Positions 55,673-64,000 of a DNA stretch of 64,000 nucleotides are shown here, one piece after another. Made by a program: the position numbers and the translations under genes. The DNA is from Campylobacter showae CSUNSWCD (GTDB lineage Bacteria; Campylobacterota; Campylobacteria; Campylobacterales; Campylobacteraceae): assembly GCF_000313615.1 (NCBI RefSeq), contig NZ_AMZQ01000002.1, forward strand, positions 1 through 64,000, in the 5' to 3' direction. The notes under the pieces are model-generated. The model was not told the DNA's origin. It saw nothing but the letters and a program-made list of their open reading frames with translations, and did no database searches. Position 1 is the first letter of the stretch. Each line of letters starts with the position of its first letter.

Positions 55673-56275
55673 TTGCAAAATACTCAAAAACTTAAAATCC
55701 GCTGCGACTGGGCTGAGAAAAGCGATCTGGAGCGCGTATATCACGACGAGGAGTGGGGCAAGCTAGTAAAGGACGATGCGAAATTTTTCGAGCTCATCTT
55801 GCTAGAGGGCTTTCAGGCTGGCATCTCGTGGCATACGGTACTGCTTAAGCGCGAGGCGATGCGAGCGGCATTTGACGGATTTGACGCGCGCAAAATTTCG
55901 CTCTACGGCGAGGAGCAAACGGCGAAATTTATGCAAAACCCCGCACTCATCAGAAACCGCCTAAAACTAAACTCGCTTGCCGCAAACGCCCGCGTATTCC
56001 TCGCCGTCGTGGGCGAGTTTGGCAGCTTTTACGACTATCTTTGGAGCTATCTTTTGCCTAAATTTGATCCCAAATTTGACGGCAAGCCCATCGTAAATCA
56101 CTATGAAAACATAAAGCAGATTCCTGCTACCACGCCACTTGCGGATTTCGTCGCAAAAGAGATGAAAAAGCGCGGATTTAAATTTCTAGGCCCCACGAGC
56201 GTCTATGCGTTTTTGCAAAGCGCGGGCGTAGTGGACGATCATCTAGACGCCTGCTTTTGCAAAGGAGGCAGATGA
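55673..56275 (+). CDS. tag: DNA-3-methyladenine glycosylase I
   Basis: 200-residue base-excision repair enzyme removing 3-methyladenine. Typical RCDWAEKSDLERVYHDEEWG start (zinc and substrate residues), then FFELILLEGFQAGISWHTVLLKR and the C-terminal GFKFLGPTSVYAFLQSAGVVDDHLDAC with a zinc Cys/His set. Start is TTG behind TAGGAG. Overlaps the next gene. Confidence 0.95.
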   Translation: MQNTQKLKIRCDWAEKSDLERVYHDEEWGKLVKDDAKFFELILLEGFQAGISWHTVLLKREAMRAAFDGFDARKISLYGEEQTAKFMQNPALIRNRLKLNSLAANARVFLAVVGEFGSFYDYLWSYLLPKFDPKFDGKPIVNHYENIKQIPATTPLADFVAKEMKKRGFKFLGPTSVYAFLQSAGVVDDHLDACFCKGGR

Positions 56276-56631
56276 TGCCTGCACGAAAGCGAGTTTTTAG
56301 CTACATCGAGGAGAAATTTGGCGCGCAGGGCGAGCGGATATTTGACAAACATCCGGAATTTGCCGTATTTCGCCACGCGAAAAACCAAAAATGGTTCGCC
56401 GTTTTTATGCGCGTGGACGGCGGCAAGCTGGGGCTTAAAAGCGCAAAGGAGCTAGAGATACTAAATCTAAAATGTAAGCCCGATCTAGCAGCGATTTTGC
56501 GTGACGGGGAGCAAATTTTGCCCGCCTATCATATGAATAAAAAGCATTGGATCAGCGTAAATTTAAGCTCCAAAATCGCCCCCGAGCAGGTGGAGGATCT
56601 GATCGACCTTAGCTTTGAGCTAACGCGATAA
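56272..56631 (+). CDS. MmcQ/YjbR family DNA-binding protein
   Basis: 119 residues. Centre AKNQKWFAVFMRVDGGKLGLK and HMNKKHWISVNLSSKIAPEQVEDLIDLSFELT are the CyaY-like fold of MmcQ/YjbR proteins, whose role is unknown. I chose the ATG at 56272 because AAAGGAGGC lies just upstream; a TTG at 56257 would waste that site. The start overlaps the tag stop (ATGA). Confidence 0.88.
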   Translation: MMPARKRVFSYIEEKFGAQGERIFDKHPEFAVFRHAKNQKWFAVFMRVDGGKLGLKSAKELEILNLKCKPDLAAILRDGEQILPAYHMNKKHWISVNLSSKIAPEQVEDLIDLSFELTR

Positions 56632-57148
56632 AACGCTGGTTGCGAACTACTAGTTTCAACGCCAAATTTGACGACCGGGAAGCGTACTAAGCGCTAATTG
56701 GCGGATGCGTAAAATCTCCTAATTTTACCGACGATTCTCTAGCTTACTTTACGTGCGCCTCTTTATGCTTGCGGTCTTATGTAAAGCCTGCTAAAATCCG
56801 CATAAATTTCATCTTTTCAGCATCTCAAAATTTCATTTTCGCTAAAATCGGGCTAATAAATTTAAGTAAAAATCGTGCGAACTTTGAGCATGGCCGGCGG
56901 CGCCTAATAGCGCAGAGCGGTATCGCGGCGAACGATGCAAAAAGGCTTGAAATTTTGCGAAATAATGCAAAATGAACTTAACGGCTAATATGCGAAGGGA
57001 TTTATTTGCGCAAGAGGGCCGGATAAATAACAAGCGGCCGAGCAAATACGAAAAATAACGAACGCCGCAATAGAGCAAATGGCTACGACGTTGATTGCTT
57101 CATGGGCGACGTAAATATAAATACTTTAAGAATTTACAAGGAAAACGA
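56632..57148. other. Long gap before murC
   Basis: About 515 bases. An open frame at 56769-56975 has no ribosome site, no family resemblance and a repeat-derived look, so I do not call it. Composition is mixed and there is no terminator-like stem of note. The final 20 bases carry the murC ribosome site AAGGA. Confidence 0.5.
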
Positions 57149-58624
57149 GTGGAAAATTTAAAACAAGGAAATTTTAACCAAGCAAGCGGGCTTCACCGCA
57201 CGTTAGAGGCGGGCGGCGCGTCAAATTTTGGCCGCGAAAATTTAGCGCAGTCAAATTTAAGCGGACAAGCGACCCATACAGGCGAAAGAGCTCGCGCAAA
57301 TGAGCAAAACTTCGAGCGCAAAAAGGTCCATTTCATCGGTATCGGCGGTATCGGCATCTCGGCGATAGCGCGGTTTTTGCACGAAAAGGGCTTCATCATC
57401 AGCGGTAGCGACATCAAAGAAAGCCCGACCACGCGCGAGCTAGCCGCGCAGGGCATCGACGTCATCACGCCACATAGCAAAGCTGCGATTAGGGATCAGG
57501 ACTTCGTCATCTACTCGGCGGCGATAAAGCCTGATAACATCGAGCTTGTCGAAGCGCGCAGCAAAGGGCTACACTGCCTATCGCGCAAAGAGGCGCTACC
57601 GATGGTGCTAGAGGGCAAGCGCGTGTTTTCGGTAGCGGGCGCGCACGGCAAAAGTACAACCTCGGCTATGCTCTCTAGCCTCGTGGAGGGCTCCGTCATC
57701 ATCGGCGCTATCAGTAAGCAGTTTGGCTCAAATATGAAATACGAGCCCTGCGACAACGTCATTTTCGAAGCCGACGAGAGCGATAGTAGTTTTCTCAACT
57801 CAAACCCGTATCTAGCCGTCGTGACCAACGCCGAGCCCGAGCACATGGAGCACTACGGATATGATTTGGAGAAATTTCACGCGGCGTATCGCGGATTTTT
57901 GGAGCGAGCCAAGGTGCGCGTGATAAACGCCGAGGACGAGTTTTTAGGTACGCTAAAGCTTGATGCCGTGCGCCTTTATCCGAGCACCGATATCACCGAG
58001 CTTAGCATGATCGTGCGCGATTTCGTGCCTTACACCGCGTTTAATCTAAAAAATTTAGGCAAATTTGAAGTGCTGGGCATGGGCGAGCACATCGCCGTGG
58101 ACGCGTCGCTTGCGATCTTGGCCGCGCTAAATGAAACGTCTCTGGCGCAAATCAGGCAAAATTTGCTAAATTTTAAAGGCATCAAAAAGCGCTTCGATAT
58201 CCTCACCGCTAGTCGCAAATTCGTACTAATCGACGACTACGCGCACCACCCAACCGAGATCAAAGCTACTTTACAATCGGTCTTTGAATACGCCAAACTA
58301 CTAGGCATCACCAAGATCACGGCGATATTTCAGCCGCACAGATTTACGCGCTTAAGCGCAAATTTGCAGGGCTTTAAAGGGTGCTTTGAGGGCATAGACG
58401 AGCTAGTTATCCTGCCTGTTTACGCAGCGGGCGAGACACCGATAGAGATAAATTTAAAAGAGGAGTTTAAACGCTACAACCCAGTGATGACGCAAAAAGT
58501 CGCGCGCGAGGGCGAGGGGATAGTCTTTACGGACGAGTTTGGCGTGAAAAACCTGCTCGATGACGGCCTAGTGATCGGCTTTGGCGCTGGCGACATCACA
58601 TATCAGCTGCGAGGCGACGCATGA
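57149..58624 (+). CDS. murC: UDP-N-acetylmuramate-L-alanine ligase
   Basis: 491-residue cytosolic ligase adding L-Ala to UDP-MurNAc. Core starts at VHFIGIGGIGISAIARF (about residue 60), with the ATP loop AGAHGKSTTSAML (about 169), EADESDSSF and the C-terminal DDYAHHPTEIKAT. The first 58 residues have no counterpart in typical MurC, which start a few residues before this motif, and include NFGRENLAQSNLSG made by AAATTT repeats. I chose GTG 57149 behind AAGGAAAAC; an upstream TTG at 57095 has no good site. First of murC-small protein-mutS2. Confidence 0.95.
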   Translation: MENLKQGNFNQASGLHRTLEAGGASNFGRENLAQSNLSGQATHTGERARANEQNFERKKVHFIGIGGIGISAIARFLHEKGFIISGSDIKESPTTRELAAQGIDVITPHSKAAIRDQDFVIYSAAIKPDNIELVEARSKGLHCLSRKEALPMVLEGKRVFSVAGAHGKSTTSAMLSSLVEGSVIIGAISKQFGSNMKYEPCDNVIFEADESDSSFLNSNPYLAVVTNAEPEHMEHYGYDLEKFHAAYRGFLERAKVRVINAEDEFLGTLKLDAVRLYPSTDITELSMIVRDFVPYTAFNLKNLGKFEVLGMGEHIAVDASLAILAALNETSLAQIRQNLLNFKGIKKRFDILTASRKFVLIDDYAHHPTEIKATLQSVFEYAKLLGITKITAIFQPHRFTRLSANLQGFKGCFEGIDELVILPVYAAGETPIEINLKEEFKRYNPVMTQKVAREGEGIVFTDEFGVKNLLDDGLVIGFGAGDITYQLRGDA

Positions 58625-58968
58625 GGGTCATAATCGTACTTTTAGGCGTGCTTGCCGCGATCGCGATATTTAGCGTGAGCGACGAAAAGCTAAGCAAAAA
58701 GGCGAAATTTATCATCACTTTTTCGGTGATTTTTGTCGCGGCGGCGCTGTACTTTTACGAGACCAGGCTGGAAAGCGAACAAGGCAAAAGGCTGGAGCTG
58801 GTCGCGCTTTTTAATCAAGGCAAAACTCTAAAATGCGGAAATTTTGACGTAAATAACACTAAATTTAACTATGAGTTCGGCACTTCCTCTTTTGTCGCAA
58901 AACGCGCGGCAAAGGAGCTAAACAGCGTCAAGATCGCGCTTGATGGTTGCGAATTTAAAGGCGAATAA
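58621..58968 (+). CDS. Small membrane protein between murC and mutS2
   Basis: 115 residues with two membrane helices (about 2-17 and 30-47), then a periplasmic or cytosolic tail with two Cys (LKCGNFDVNNTKFNYEFGTSS; DGCEFKGE). No family recognised, although the tail looks like a short beta-rich module. Overlaps murC by four bases and abuts mutS2 with no gap. Confidence 0.75.
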   Translation: MRVIIVLLGVLAAIAIFSVSDEKLSKKAKFIITFSVIFVAAALYFYETRLESEQGKRLELVALFNQGKTLKCGNFDVNNTKFNYEFGTSSFVAKRAAKELNSVKIALDGCEFKGE

Positions 58969-61323
58969 TTGCGAAATTTTAAAGATAATCAAAATTTGAC
59001 CCAAGGCGGAGTTTGGGAGGCGGACGGGCGAGAAAACAGCGTCTCGCGCGAGCAAAGAAACGGCGACATTTTTGACACTACAGGACACCGCGAACAAAAA
59101 GAATTTACAAACGCGGAAGGCTTTGAACGGCTTATAAAAATTTTAGACCTACAAGGCTATATGGAGCGGTTTAACTCCTTTTTAGCGCGCCCAAAGCCGC
59201 TTTTTATGGCGGGCGACAGCAAGTTGCATTATGAAAAAATTTTAGAACTCTCGCAAAAGCAGTTTGATGCGCCCTCGCCCGCTCAAAATCTAGACGACGC
59301 GCTCATTCGCCTTAGCAAGCAAGCCACGCTGCATGTGAGCGAGATTTTTGAGTTTGCTAAGATTATTAGTTACTTTACCTACCTAAAAACGCTCAAATTT
59401 GAGGGCAAACTAGGCGAGTGGCTCGCTAAAATCGAGATCCCGCAGCCGATGCTAAAGCTCGCAAACTCGTTTGATAAAAACGGCGAGCTAAAAGACGAAG
59501 TGGACGAGCGCCTAGGCAGTATCAGAGACGCGTTTAGCGCCAAAAGAGCGCAAATAGACGCCGATCTGCGCCGCCTCATCTACTCAAAATCCATCACGCC
59601 ATACCTCGTTGATACGCAGGTGCACTACATCAGCTCCGTCGAGGCGCTGCTCGTGCGCGGCGGGTTTAACCATGTGCTAAAGGGCACGGTCGTGGCTAGA
59701 AGCTCTGGCGGATACTTCTATGTCGCGCCCGAAAACATCCAAAAACTCAAAAAAGAGCAAAGCGAGCTGCTGGATAAAAAAGAGGAAATCGTCTATGAGC
59801 ACTGCAAAATTTTTAGCTCCGCGATGCACAAGGCCTTGCCGTTTTTAAAATTTATAAACGGTGCGTTTGACGTGTTTGACGCCTACTGCGCGCGGGTCTT
59901 TACGGCTAAAAGCGCAGATTTTGAGTTCGTGCTACCAAGCGGCGGGTCAAATTTAAAACTAGCAAATTTCGCCCACCCGGCGCTAAAAAATCCAAAAAGC
60001 ATCAGCATAGACTTTAGTAAAAAGGTACTGCTAATCACCGGCGTAAACGCAGGCGGTAAATCGATGCTTCTAAAATCGCTGATAGCCGCAGCCTTCCTAG
60101 CCAAATACCTGCTGCCGATGTGCATAAACGCGCAAAAATCGCAGATCGGAAATTTCAAAGAATTTGACGCCATCATCGAAGATCCGCAAAACGTAAAAAA
60201 CGACATCTCGACCTTTGCCGGGCGTATGGTGCATTTTTCTAAGCTTTTTACGAAGAAAAATCTGCTCATCGGAGTCGATGAGATTGAGCTCGGAACGGAC
60301 TTTGAGGAAGCGGCGAGCCTGTATGGCGTGATGATCGAGCGGCTGATGAGTCAGGATATCAAGATGATCATCACCACCCACCACAAGCGCCTTGCTATGC
60401 TACTAGCTAAAAACCCGGACGTCGAGCTGGTTGCCGCGCTATACGACGAGGAAAACTCGCGGCCTAAATTTGAGTTTTTAAAAGGTACGATCGGCAAATC
60501 GTATGCCTTTGAGACCGCGGCTAGATATGGCATCGCGGCAAATTTGGTCGCGCAGGCGAAAAAAATCTACGGCGAAGACAAAGAAAATTTAAACGAAATC
60601 ATCACAAAGACGCTGAATTTAGAAGTACAGCTCAAAGAAAAGCTCGAAAGTGCGGAGAAAAAAGAGCAAAAGCTAGACTCCCTAATCGAAAATTTAAAAG
60701 AGCAAAAAGAGCGCGCCGAGGCCGAGCAGCACGAGGTTATAATGCGGCTAGAGCGGGAGTATTTTAAGGCGATAAACGAGGCTAGACGCGCGATAAATTT
60801 AGACGACACAAAAGAAAAACAGCGCGCCCTAAACCGCGCAAACGAGGCCAAACGCGCCGTGCAAAAACCAGAAATCTCTGCCCCGCCCCAGCTAAAGGTC
60901 GGCGACCGCGTAAAATACGGTAAGATAAAGGGCGTCGTCGCAAGTCTGGGGAAAAACGACGCCGTGATACAAACCGACAACGTGAGCATGCGCGTGCCGA
61001 TAAATCAGCTAAAAATCAGCGGCGAAATGCCAGCACCCGCGAAAAAATCAGGCATAAATCTAAGCGTGCAAAAGCCGCAAAACGCTAGCGTCACGCTCGA
61101 TCTACACGGACTGCGCGCGGACGAAGCGGTGCAAAAGCTCGATAAATTTATCTCAGATAGCCTAGTGATGGGCTTTGACGAGGTGCAGGTGTATCACGGC
61201 ATCGGCACGGGCAAGCTCGCCTACGCGGTCAAAAATTTCTTGCGCGAGCATCCGAGCGTGAAGGAGTTTTTCGACGCGCCGGCGGGGCAGGGGGGATTTG
61301 GAGCGCAGATAGTGCGATTGTGA
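58969..61323 (+). CDS. mutS2: MutS2 endonuclease/ATPase
   Basis: 784 residues. Walker A ITGVNAGGKSMLLKS (about 356-370), the D-E pair in LIGVDEIELGTDFEEAAS (about 428), a long coiled coil (about 540-640), a KOW-like domain (VGDRVKYGKIKGVVASLGKND) and a C-terminal Smr nuclease domain with LDLHGLRADEA and HGIGTGKLA. MutS2 suppresses recombination and, in other bacteria, rescues collided ribosomes. Start is TTG directly after the upstream stop. Residues 1-48 are a non-conserved Gln/Glu/Asn-rich extension before the usual LIKILDLQGYMERF start. Confidence 0.95.
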   Translation: MRNFKDNQNLTQGGVWEADGRENSVSREQRNGDIFDTTGHREQKEFTNAEGFERLIKILDLQGYMERFNSFLARPKPLFMAGDSKLHYEKILELSQKQFDAPSPAQNLDDALIRLSKQATLHVSEIFEFAKIISYFTYLKTLKFEGKLGEWLAKIEIPQPMLKLANSFDKNGELKDEVDERLGSIRDAFSAKRAQIDADLRRLIYSKSITPYLVDTQVHYISSVEALLVRGGFNHVLKGTVVARSSGGYFYVAPENIQKLKKEQSELLDKKEEIVYEHCKIFSSAMHKALPFLKFINGAFDVFDAYCARVFTAKSADFEFVLPSGGSNLKLANFAHPALKNPKSISIDFSKKVLLITGVNAGGKSMLLKSLIAAAFLAKYLLPMCINAQKSQIGNFKEFDAIIEDPQNVKNDISTFAGRMVHFSKLFTKKNLLIGVDEIELGTDFEEAASLYGVMIERLMSQDIKMIITTHHKRLAMLLAKNPDVELVAALYDEENSRPKFEFLKGTIGKSYAFETAARYGIAANLVAQAKKIYGEDKENLNEIITKTLNLEVQLKEKLESAEKKEQKLDSLIENLKEQKERAEAEQHEVIMRLEREYFKAINEARRAINLDDTKEKQRALNRANEAKRAVQKPEISAPPQLKVGDRVKYGKIKGVVASLGKNDAVIQTDNVSMRVPINQLKISGEMPAPAKKSGINLSVQKPQNASVTLDLHGLRADEAVQKLDKFISDSLVMGFDEVQVYHGIGTGKLAYAVKNFLREHPSVKEFFDAPAGQGGFGAQIVRL

Positions 61324-61335
61324 GTTCGGAGATTG

Positions 61336-61490
61336 GCGGCTCGTCTCGCGAGCGCTTTTCCGAGATTTCGCAAAATTTTCGCTCCGCAGGCTATATGCCT
61401 AGCGCACGCTCAATTTTGCTTCTTCTGCTTGCAGCTGCGAGCTTGCGAAGCAGAAAACTCGAAAAATCATCTCGCGATACTTCGCCTTAT
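61336..61490. repeat. Dispersed palindromic element, copy B
   Basis: Begins 13 bases after the mutS2 stop with GCGGCTCGTCTCGCGAG and ends with ATCATCTCGCGATACTTCGCCTT. Outer boxes match copy A at 27146-27270 (GCTCGTCT...GAG.GCTTTT on the left; CTC.AAAATCATCTC...ATACTTCGCCTT on the right). The core CAAAATTTT/CAATTTTG and a central AGGC-TATAT-GCCT hairpin repeat the same plan with different sequence. Confidence 0.65.
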
Positions 61491-61538
61491 CGTTTTTGCG
61501 ATCAAAATTTGAAGTCAAATTTGTAAATTTGAGTTGCT

Positions 61539-61768
61539 GAGACCCTCACCTTGAAAATGCAAATTTAAACCTGCGCATAGCGCAGCAACCTCTCACGTCG
61601 TAGGGGATAGGGGATCGTTAAGGGGGAAGGGAGCTCTTTTGCTTCAGCTACGCTTCGCAACTGCAAAGCAGAGCGCAATTCAAGCCCCTTCCCCCTTAAC
61701 AAGAAAGATTAAGTACACAGTACTAAATTTGATAAAACCAAATTTAGCACCTTAAAGGTGCAGGTCTC
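61539..61768. repeat. Compound palindrome, about 230 bases
   Basis: Outer arms GAGACCCTCACCTT (61539-61552) and AAGGTGCAGGTCTC (61755-61768) match at 12 of 14 positions. Inner arms GTTAAGGGGGAAGGG (61618-61632) and CCCTTCCCCCTTAAC (61687-61701) are a perfect 15-bp stem. A smaller stem CTGCGC-ATA-GCGCAG lies at 61572-61586. No open frame or transposase. It could be a MITE, a structured RNA, or a double terminator. Confidence 0.7.
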
Positions 61769-61909
61769 GGTGGGTAAATTTCCAAATCCCAAAGTCAAAT
61801 TTGCATGCTTCATTAAAAATTAAATCCGCTTTTCGCGTCAAATTTAACGACCTCAAAATCTCTCAAATTTAGGTAAAATCCAAAATACAAAAATGAAAAA
61901 AGGACAAAG

Positions 61910-62503
61910 ATGAACGCATTTTTGCAGGGCTTGCTGCTGGGTTTTAGCGCGGCGGTACCGCTAGGACCCGTAAACGTGATGATAATGAGCACGGCGGTAA
62001 GGTCGTTTTGGGCGGCGTTTGCTATCGGGCTCGGCGCTATGAGCGCGGACGTGGCGTATCTGTTGCTTTTAGCGTTTGGCGTGCTTGAGTATTTGCAGGG
62101 CGAAACGGTAGAAAAAATCATCGGGATTTTTGGATTTTGTTATCTAGCCTACATCTCCTACGCCATATTTAAAAGCGCAAACAAGCCTATAATGGCGGAC
62201 GCGCAGGGCGGTGAAGTAAAATTTAGCAAAAACTACGCAAAAGGCCTTTTTGTCACGCTTGCAAACCCGTACACCGTTGGATTTTGGCTCAGCGTGGCTG
62301 GCTTTGCGAAAAGTTTTGAAAACGCGGGCGCTGTCGTAGCGGGGCTAGTAGCGGCGATATTTATCTGGATCGTTTCTATGCCGTTTGCCGTGCATAAAAG
62401 CGCGAAATTTATCTCGCAAAACCTTGCAAAATTGCTAAACTACGTGTGCGCGGTCATTTTGCTGGGTTTTGCTTTCTTTTTACTTTATAAACTATTTTTA
62501 TAA
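61910..62503 (+). CDS. LysE/RhtB family exporter
   Basis: 197 residues with about six membrane helices. N-terminal FLQGLLLGFSAAVPLGPVNVMIM is the LysE signature, and SADVAYLLLLAFGV and LANPYTVGFWLSVAG are also typical. Exports amino acids or related small molecules; substrate not predictable. ATG follows AAAGGACAAAG. Single gene. Confidence 0.88.
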   Translation: MNAFLQGLLLGFSAAVPLGPVNVMIMSTAVRSFWAAFAIGLGAMSADVAYLLLLAFGVLEYLQGETVEKIIGIFGFCYLAYISYAIFKSANKPIMADAQGGEVKFSKNYAKGLFVTLANPYTVGFWLSVAGFAKSFENAGAVVAGLVAAIFIWIVSMPFAVHKSAKFISQNLAKLLNYVCAVILLGFAFFLLYKLFL

Positions 62504-62571
62504 AATTTAGCTTTTATAATTAACTTAAGTAAATAATGATAAAATGAGAGTAATTTTTTTAAAGAAGTTTT

Positions 62572-64000
62572 ATGCAAAATTCGTATTTTAAAAAATCAAC
62601 AATGCAGTTTATTATTGTGCCGATTATAGTACTTGTGATTTGTGCATGCTTGGCGATGTGTTTTATATTTTATAAAAAACTGCAGGACTCTTCTAATGAT
62701 ATCTCAAACGTCGATATACAGAACAAATCCGAATACTATATGAATATACTACAAATGATCTATAAGGACATAGCAAAGGGCAATATAGATGAGTTCCAAA
62801 GATATAGCGAAGTCGCAAAATCTATTCCTTCGTGGATAGTAAAGCAAACCGGTGAAAAAAACGAGCTCGTTGCTTTGGCCAGCTCGCAACAGCCAAATTT
62901 GATTGGAGAAAATTTGCCTTATAATTTTTGCGGAATGAACTCTAGTGCACACATGGAGTTAGCGCGTAACGGCGTTTATAAAAGTGTAAAACTGATTCCA
63001 GATAACAAGGCTGAAATTTGTTACTTTAAAAAAATAGACGGTGCAATTATCGGTTATAATATGGTTCAGGGCGTTAAAATTTCAGGTTTTGACGATCCGC
63101 TTTTCATGCAATGGCTTATAGTAAATATGAAAAACACTTTTATCGTAACAAGCGTAATGGTGTTTATTTGTATTTTTCAGTATCTTCTTTTTTATAAAAG
63201 TATAAGAAGTAATCAAATCTCGCTTGTAAAAACTAATGCTAAGCTTGCTGCTAATAATACCGAGATGCAAAAGCGTCTTTATAGCGACGCATTGACCGGC
63301 TTGCCAAATAAAACGGCTTTGGAGCGTGATTTGGAGACGATGAAAAGTCCTAAAATTATCGTTGTAGATATCGATGAGTTTAGAAAGATGAATAACTACT
63401 TTGGCGTAGTAGTTTGCGATCAAATTCTGGTACGCATGACTCAAATTTCACAAAAATTCGCAAACGATAATAATATGGCCGTTTATCGCGTGGGTCCCGA
63501 TCAATTTGCATTTGTCGAGGATGCTATGCTATTTATCGATAGGTATGAAGATCTGGCGACCGAGCTTTTGGATAATATCAAGGGTTTAATTGTCGGCATA
63601 GCTGCGCCAGATGGCGAGCAAATCGAGATAGAGATTCATTGCACGGTCGGTTTTGCGCTTGATGAAACAAATACCCTTAAAAAGGCAATGACGGCGCTAG
63701 AGTTTGCCAAGCAAAACGGAAAGGATTATTTTTGTTACTTTAAAAATATAGATGATACTCCACAATATGCAGAGCAGATTACGCGATCAAATATGATACG
63801 AAATGCTATCGTAAATGACAAGATTGTGCCGTTTTATCAACCGATATTTAATAAAGAAAAGCAAATCGTAAAGCATGAGGCGCTAATCCGTATTCAAAAT
63901 AGTAATGAAATCATATCGCCGAGCGTGTTTCTGGAGGTTTCAAAGCGCATTAAGCGTTACACGGACATAGAAAAAATGTTGATCGAAAAAAGCTTTAAAC
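62572..64000 (+). CDS. Membrane GGDEF-EAL protein with degenerate GGDEF, incomplete at window edge
   Basis: Open to the end of the window (476 residues visible). Two membrane helices (about 12-33 and 188-208) flank a periplasmic sensor region of about 150 residues. The GGDEF domain starts at DALTGLPNKTALERDL (about 240), but its signature reads GPDQF (about 307) instead of GGDEF, so cyclase activity is doubtful. The EAL domain begins with VPFYQPIFN and has the intact EALIR (about 434). It probably degrades or binds cyclic-di-GMP; the catalytic Glu and Asp residues further on lie outside the window. Confidence 0.88.
   Translation, partial: MQNSYFKKSTMQFIIVPIIVLVICACLAMCFIFYKKLQDSSNDISNVDIQNKSEYYMNILQMIYKDIAKGNIDEFQRYSEVAKSIPSWIVKQTGEKNELVALASSQQPNLIGENLPYNFCGMNSSAHMELARNGVYKSVKLIPDNKAEICYFKKIDGAIIGYNMVQGVKISGFDDPLFMQWLIVNMKNTFIVTSVMVFICIFQYLLFYKSIRSNQISLVKTNAKLAANNTEMQKRLYSDALTGLPNKTALERDLETMKSPKIIVVDIDEFRKMNNYFGVVVCDQILVRMTQISQKFANDNNMAVYRVGPDQFAFVEDAMLFIDRYEDLATELLDNIKGLIVGIAAPDGEQIEIEIHCTVGFALDETNTLKKAMTALEFAKQNGKDYFCYFKNIDDTPQYAEQITRSNMIRNAIVNDKIVPFYQPIFNKEKQIVKHEALIRIQNSNEIISPSVFLEVSKRIKRYTDIEKMLIEKSFK

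Noticed and set aside
56769-56975. 68-residue open frame before murC
   Set aside because: No ribosome binding site, no family resemblance and basic low-complexity content; probably chance.
57095-57148. Upstream TTG start for murC
   Set aside because: No ribosome site there, whereas GTG 57149 follows AAGGA.
61320-61526. 68-residue open frame overlapping the mutS2 stop
   Set aside because: It lies inside palindromic element copy B; its Arg/Ser/Leu-rich sequence is a by-product of the repeat and there is no ribosome site.

Overview
The window is chromosomal DNA from a Campylobacter-type epsilonproteobacterium. Three things point there: the gene order hemB-argF-DUF2603 protein-hemN-(Fe-S) protein, a Wolinella-style nosZ-B-D-G-C1-C2-H-F-Y cluster, and an S-layer gene with an N-terminal DUF4214 domain and RTX-type repeats. 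The fairly high GC of the housekeeping genes, the S-layer and the nos genes fit the oral C. rectus/showae/curvus/concisus group. I cannot fix the species from sequence alone.

Layout. 1-8.1 kb: a lone hypothetical gene, an amidohydrolase with a repeat-swollen N-terminus, a MerR regulator coupled to a three-part LplT-PlsC-acyl-ACP synthetase fusion, and an AT-rich orphan gene pair. 8.1-19.7 kb (minus strand): a complete clade II nitrous-oxide respiration operon led by a NapL-like periplasmic propeller protein and nosZ, with a perfect FNR-type palindrome upstream, followed by a copper-delivery trio (Sco, unknown protein, PCuAC). 19.7-22 kb: peptidoglycan genes pgp2 and alr. 22-26.1 kb (minus strand): an overlapping operon running ribA-rsmG-three small unknown proteins-htpX-SDR. 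26.1-31.9 kb: hemB, argF, DUF2603, hemN, a GlcF-like protein and a periplasmic hypothetical.

32-49.6 kb is the translation/transcription core: tRNA-Thr/Tyr/Gly/Thr-tuf-rpmG-tRNA-Trp-secE-nusG-rplK-rplA-rplJ-rplL-rpoB-rpoC, then doxX-like, rpsL-rpsG-fusA and tRNA-Arg. 49.9-55.2 kb is one 1744-residue cysteine-free S-layer/RTX protein with its own promoter and strong terminator. 55.7-62.5 kb holds tag, a MmcQ/YjbR protein, murC, a small membrane protein, mutS2, a region of palindromic repeats and a LysE-type exporter. The window ends inside a membrane GGDEF-EAL protein whose GGDEF motif is degenerate.

The most unusual signal is genome-level. An AAATTT-cored repeat (typically CAAATTTG) is very dense between genes and also inside genes, where it adds in-frame Asn-Leu-Thr-type segments to several proteins and sometimes creates bacterial N-glycosylation sequons. 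A second family of dispersed palindromic elements follows hemB and mutS2 directly. No CRISPR array, rRNA, transposase or prophage was seen.
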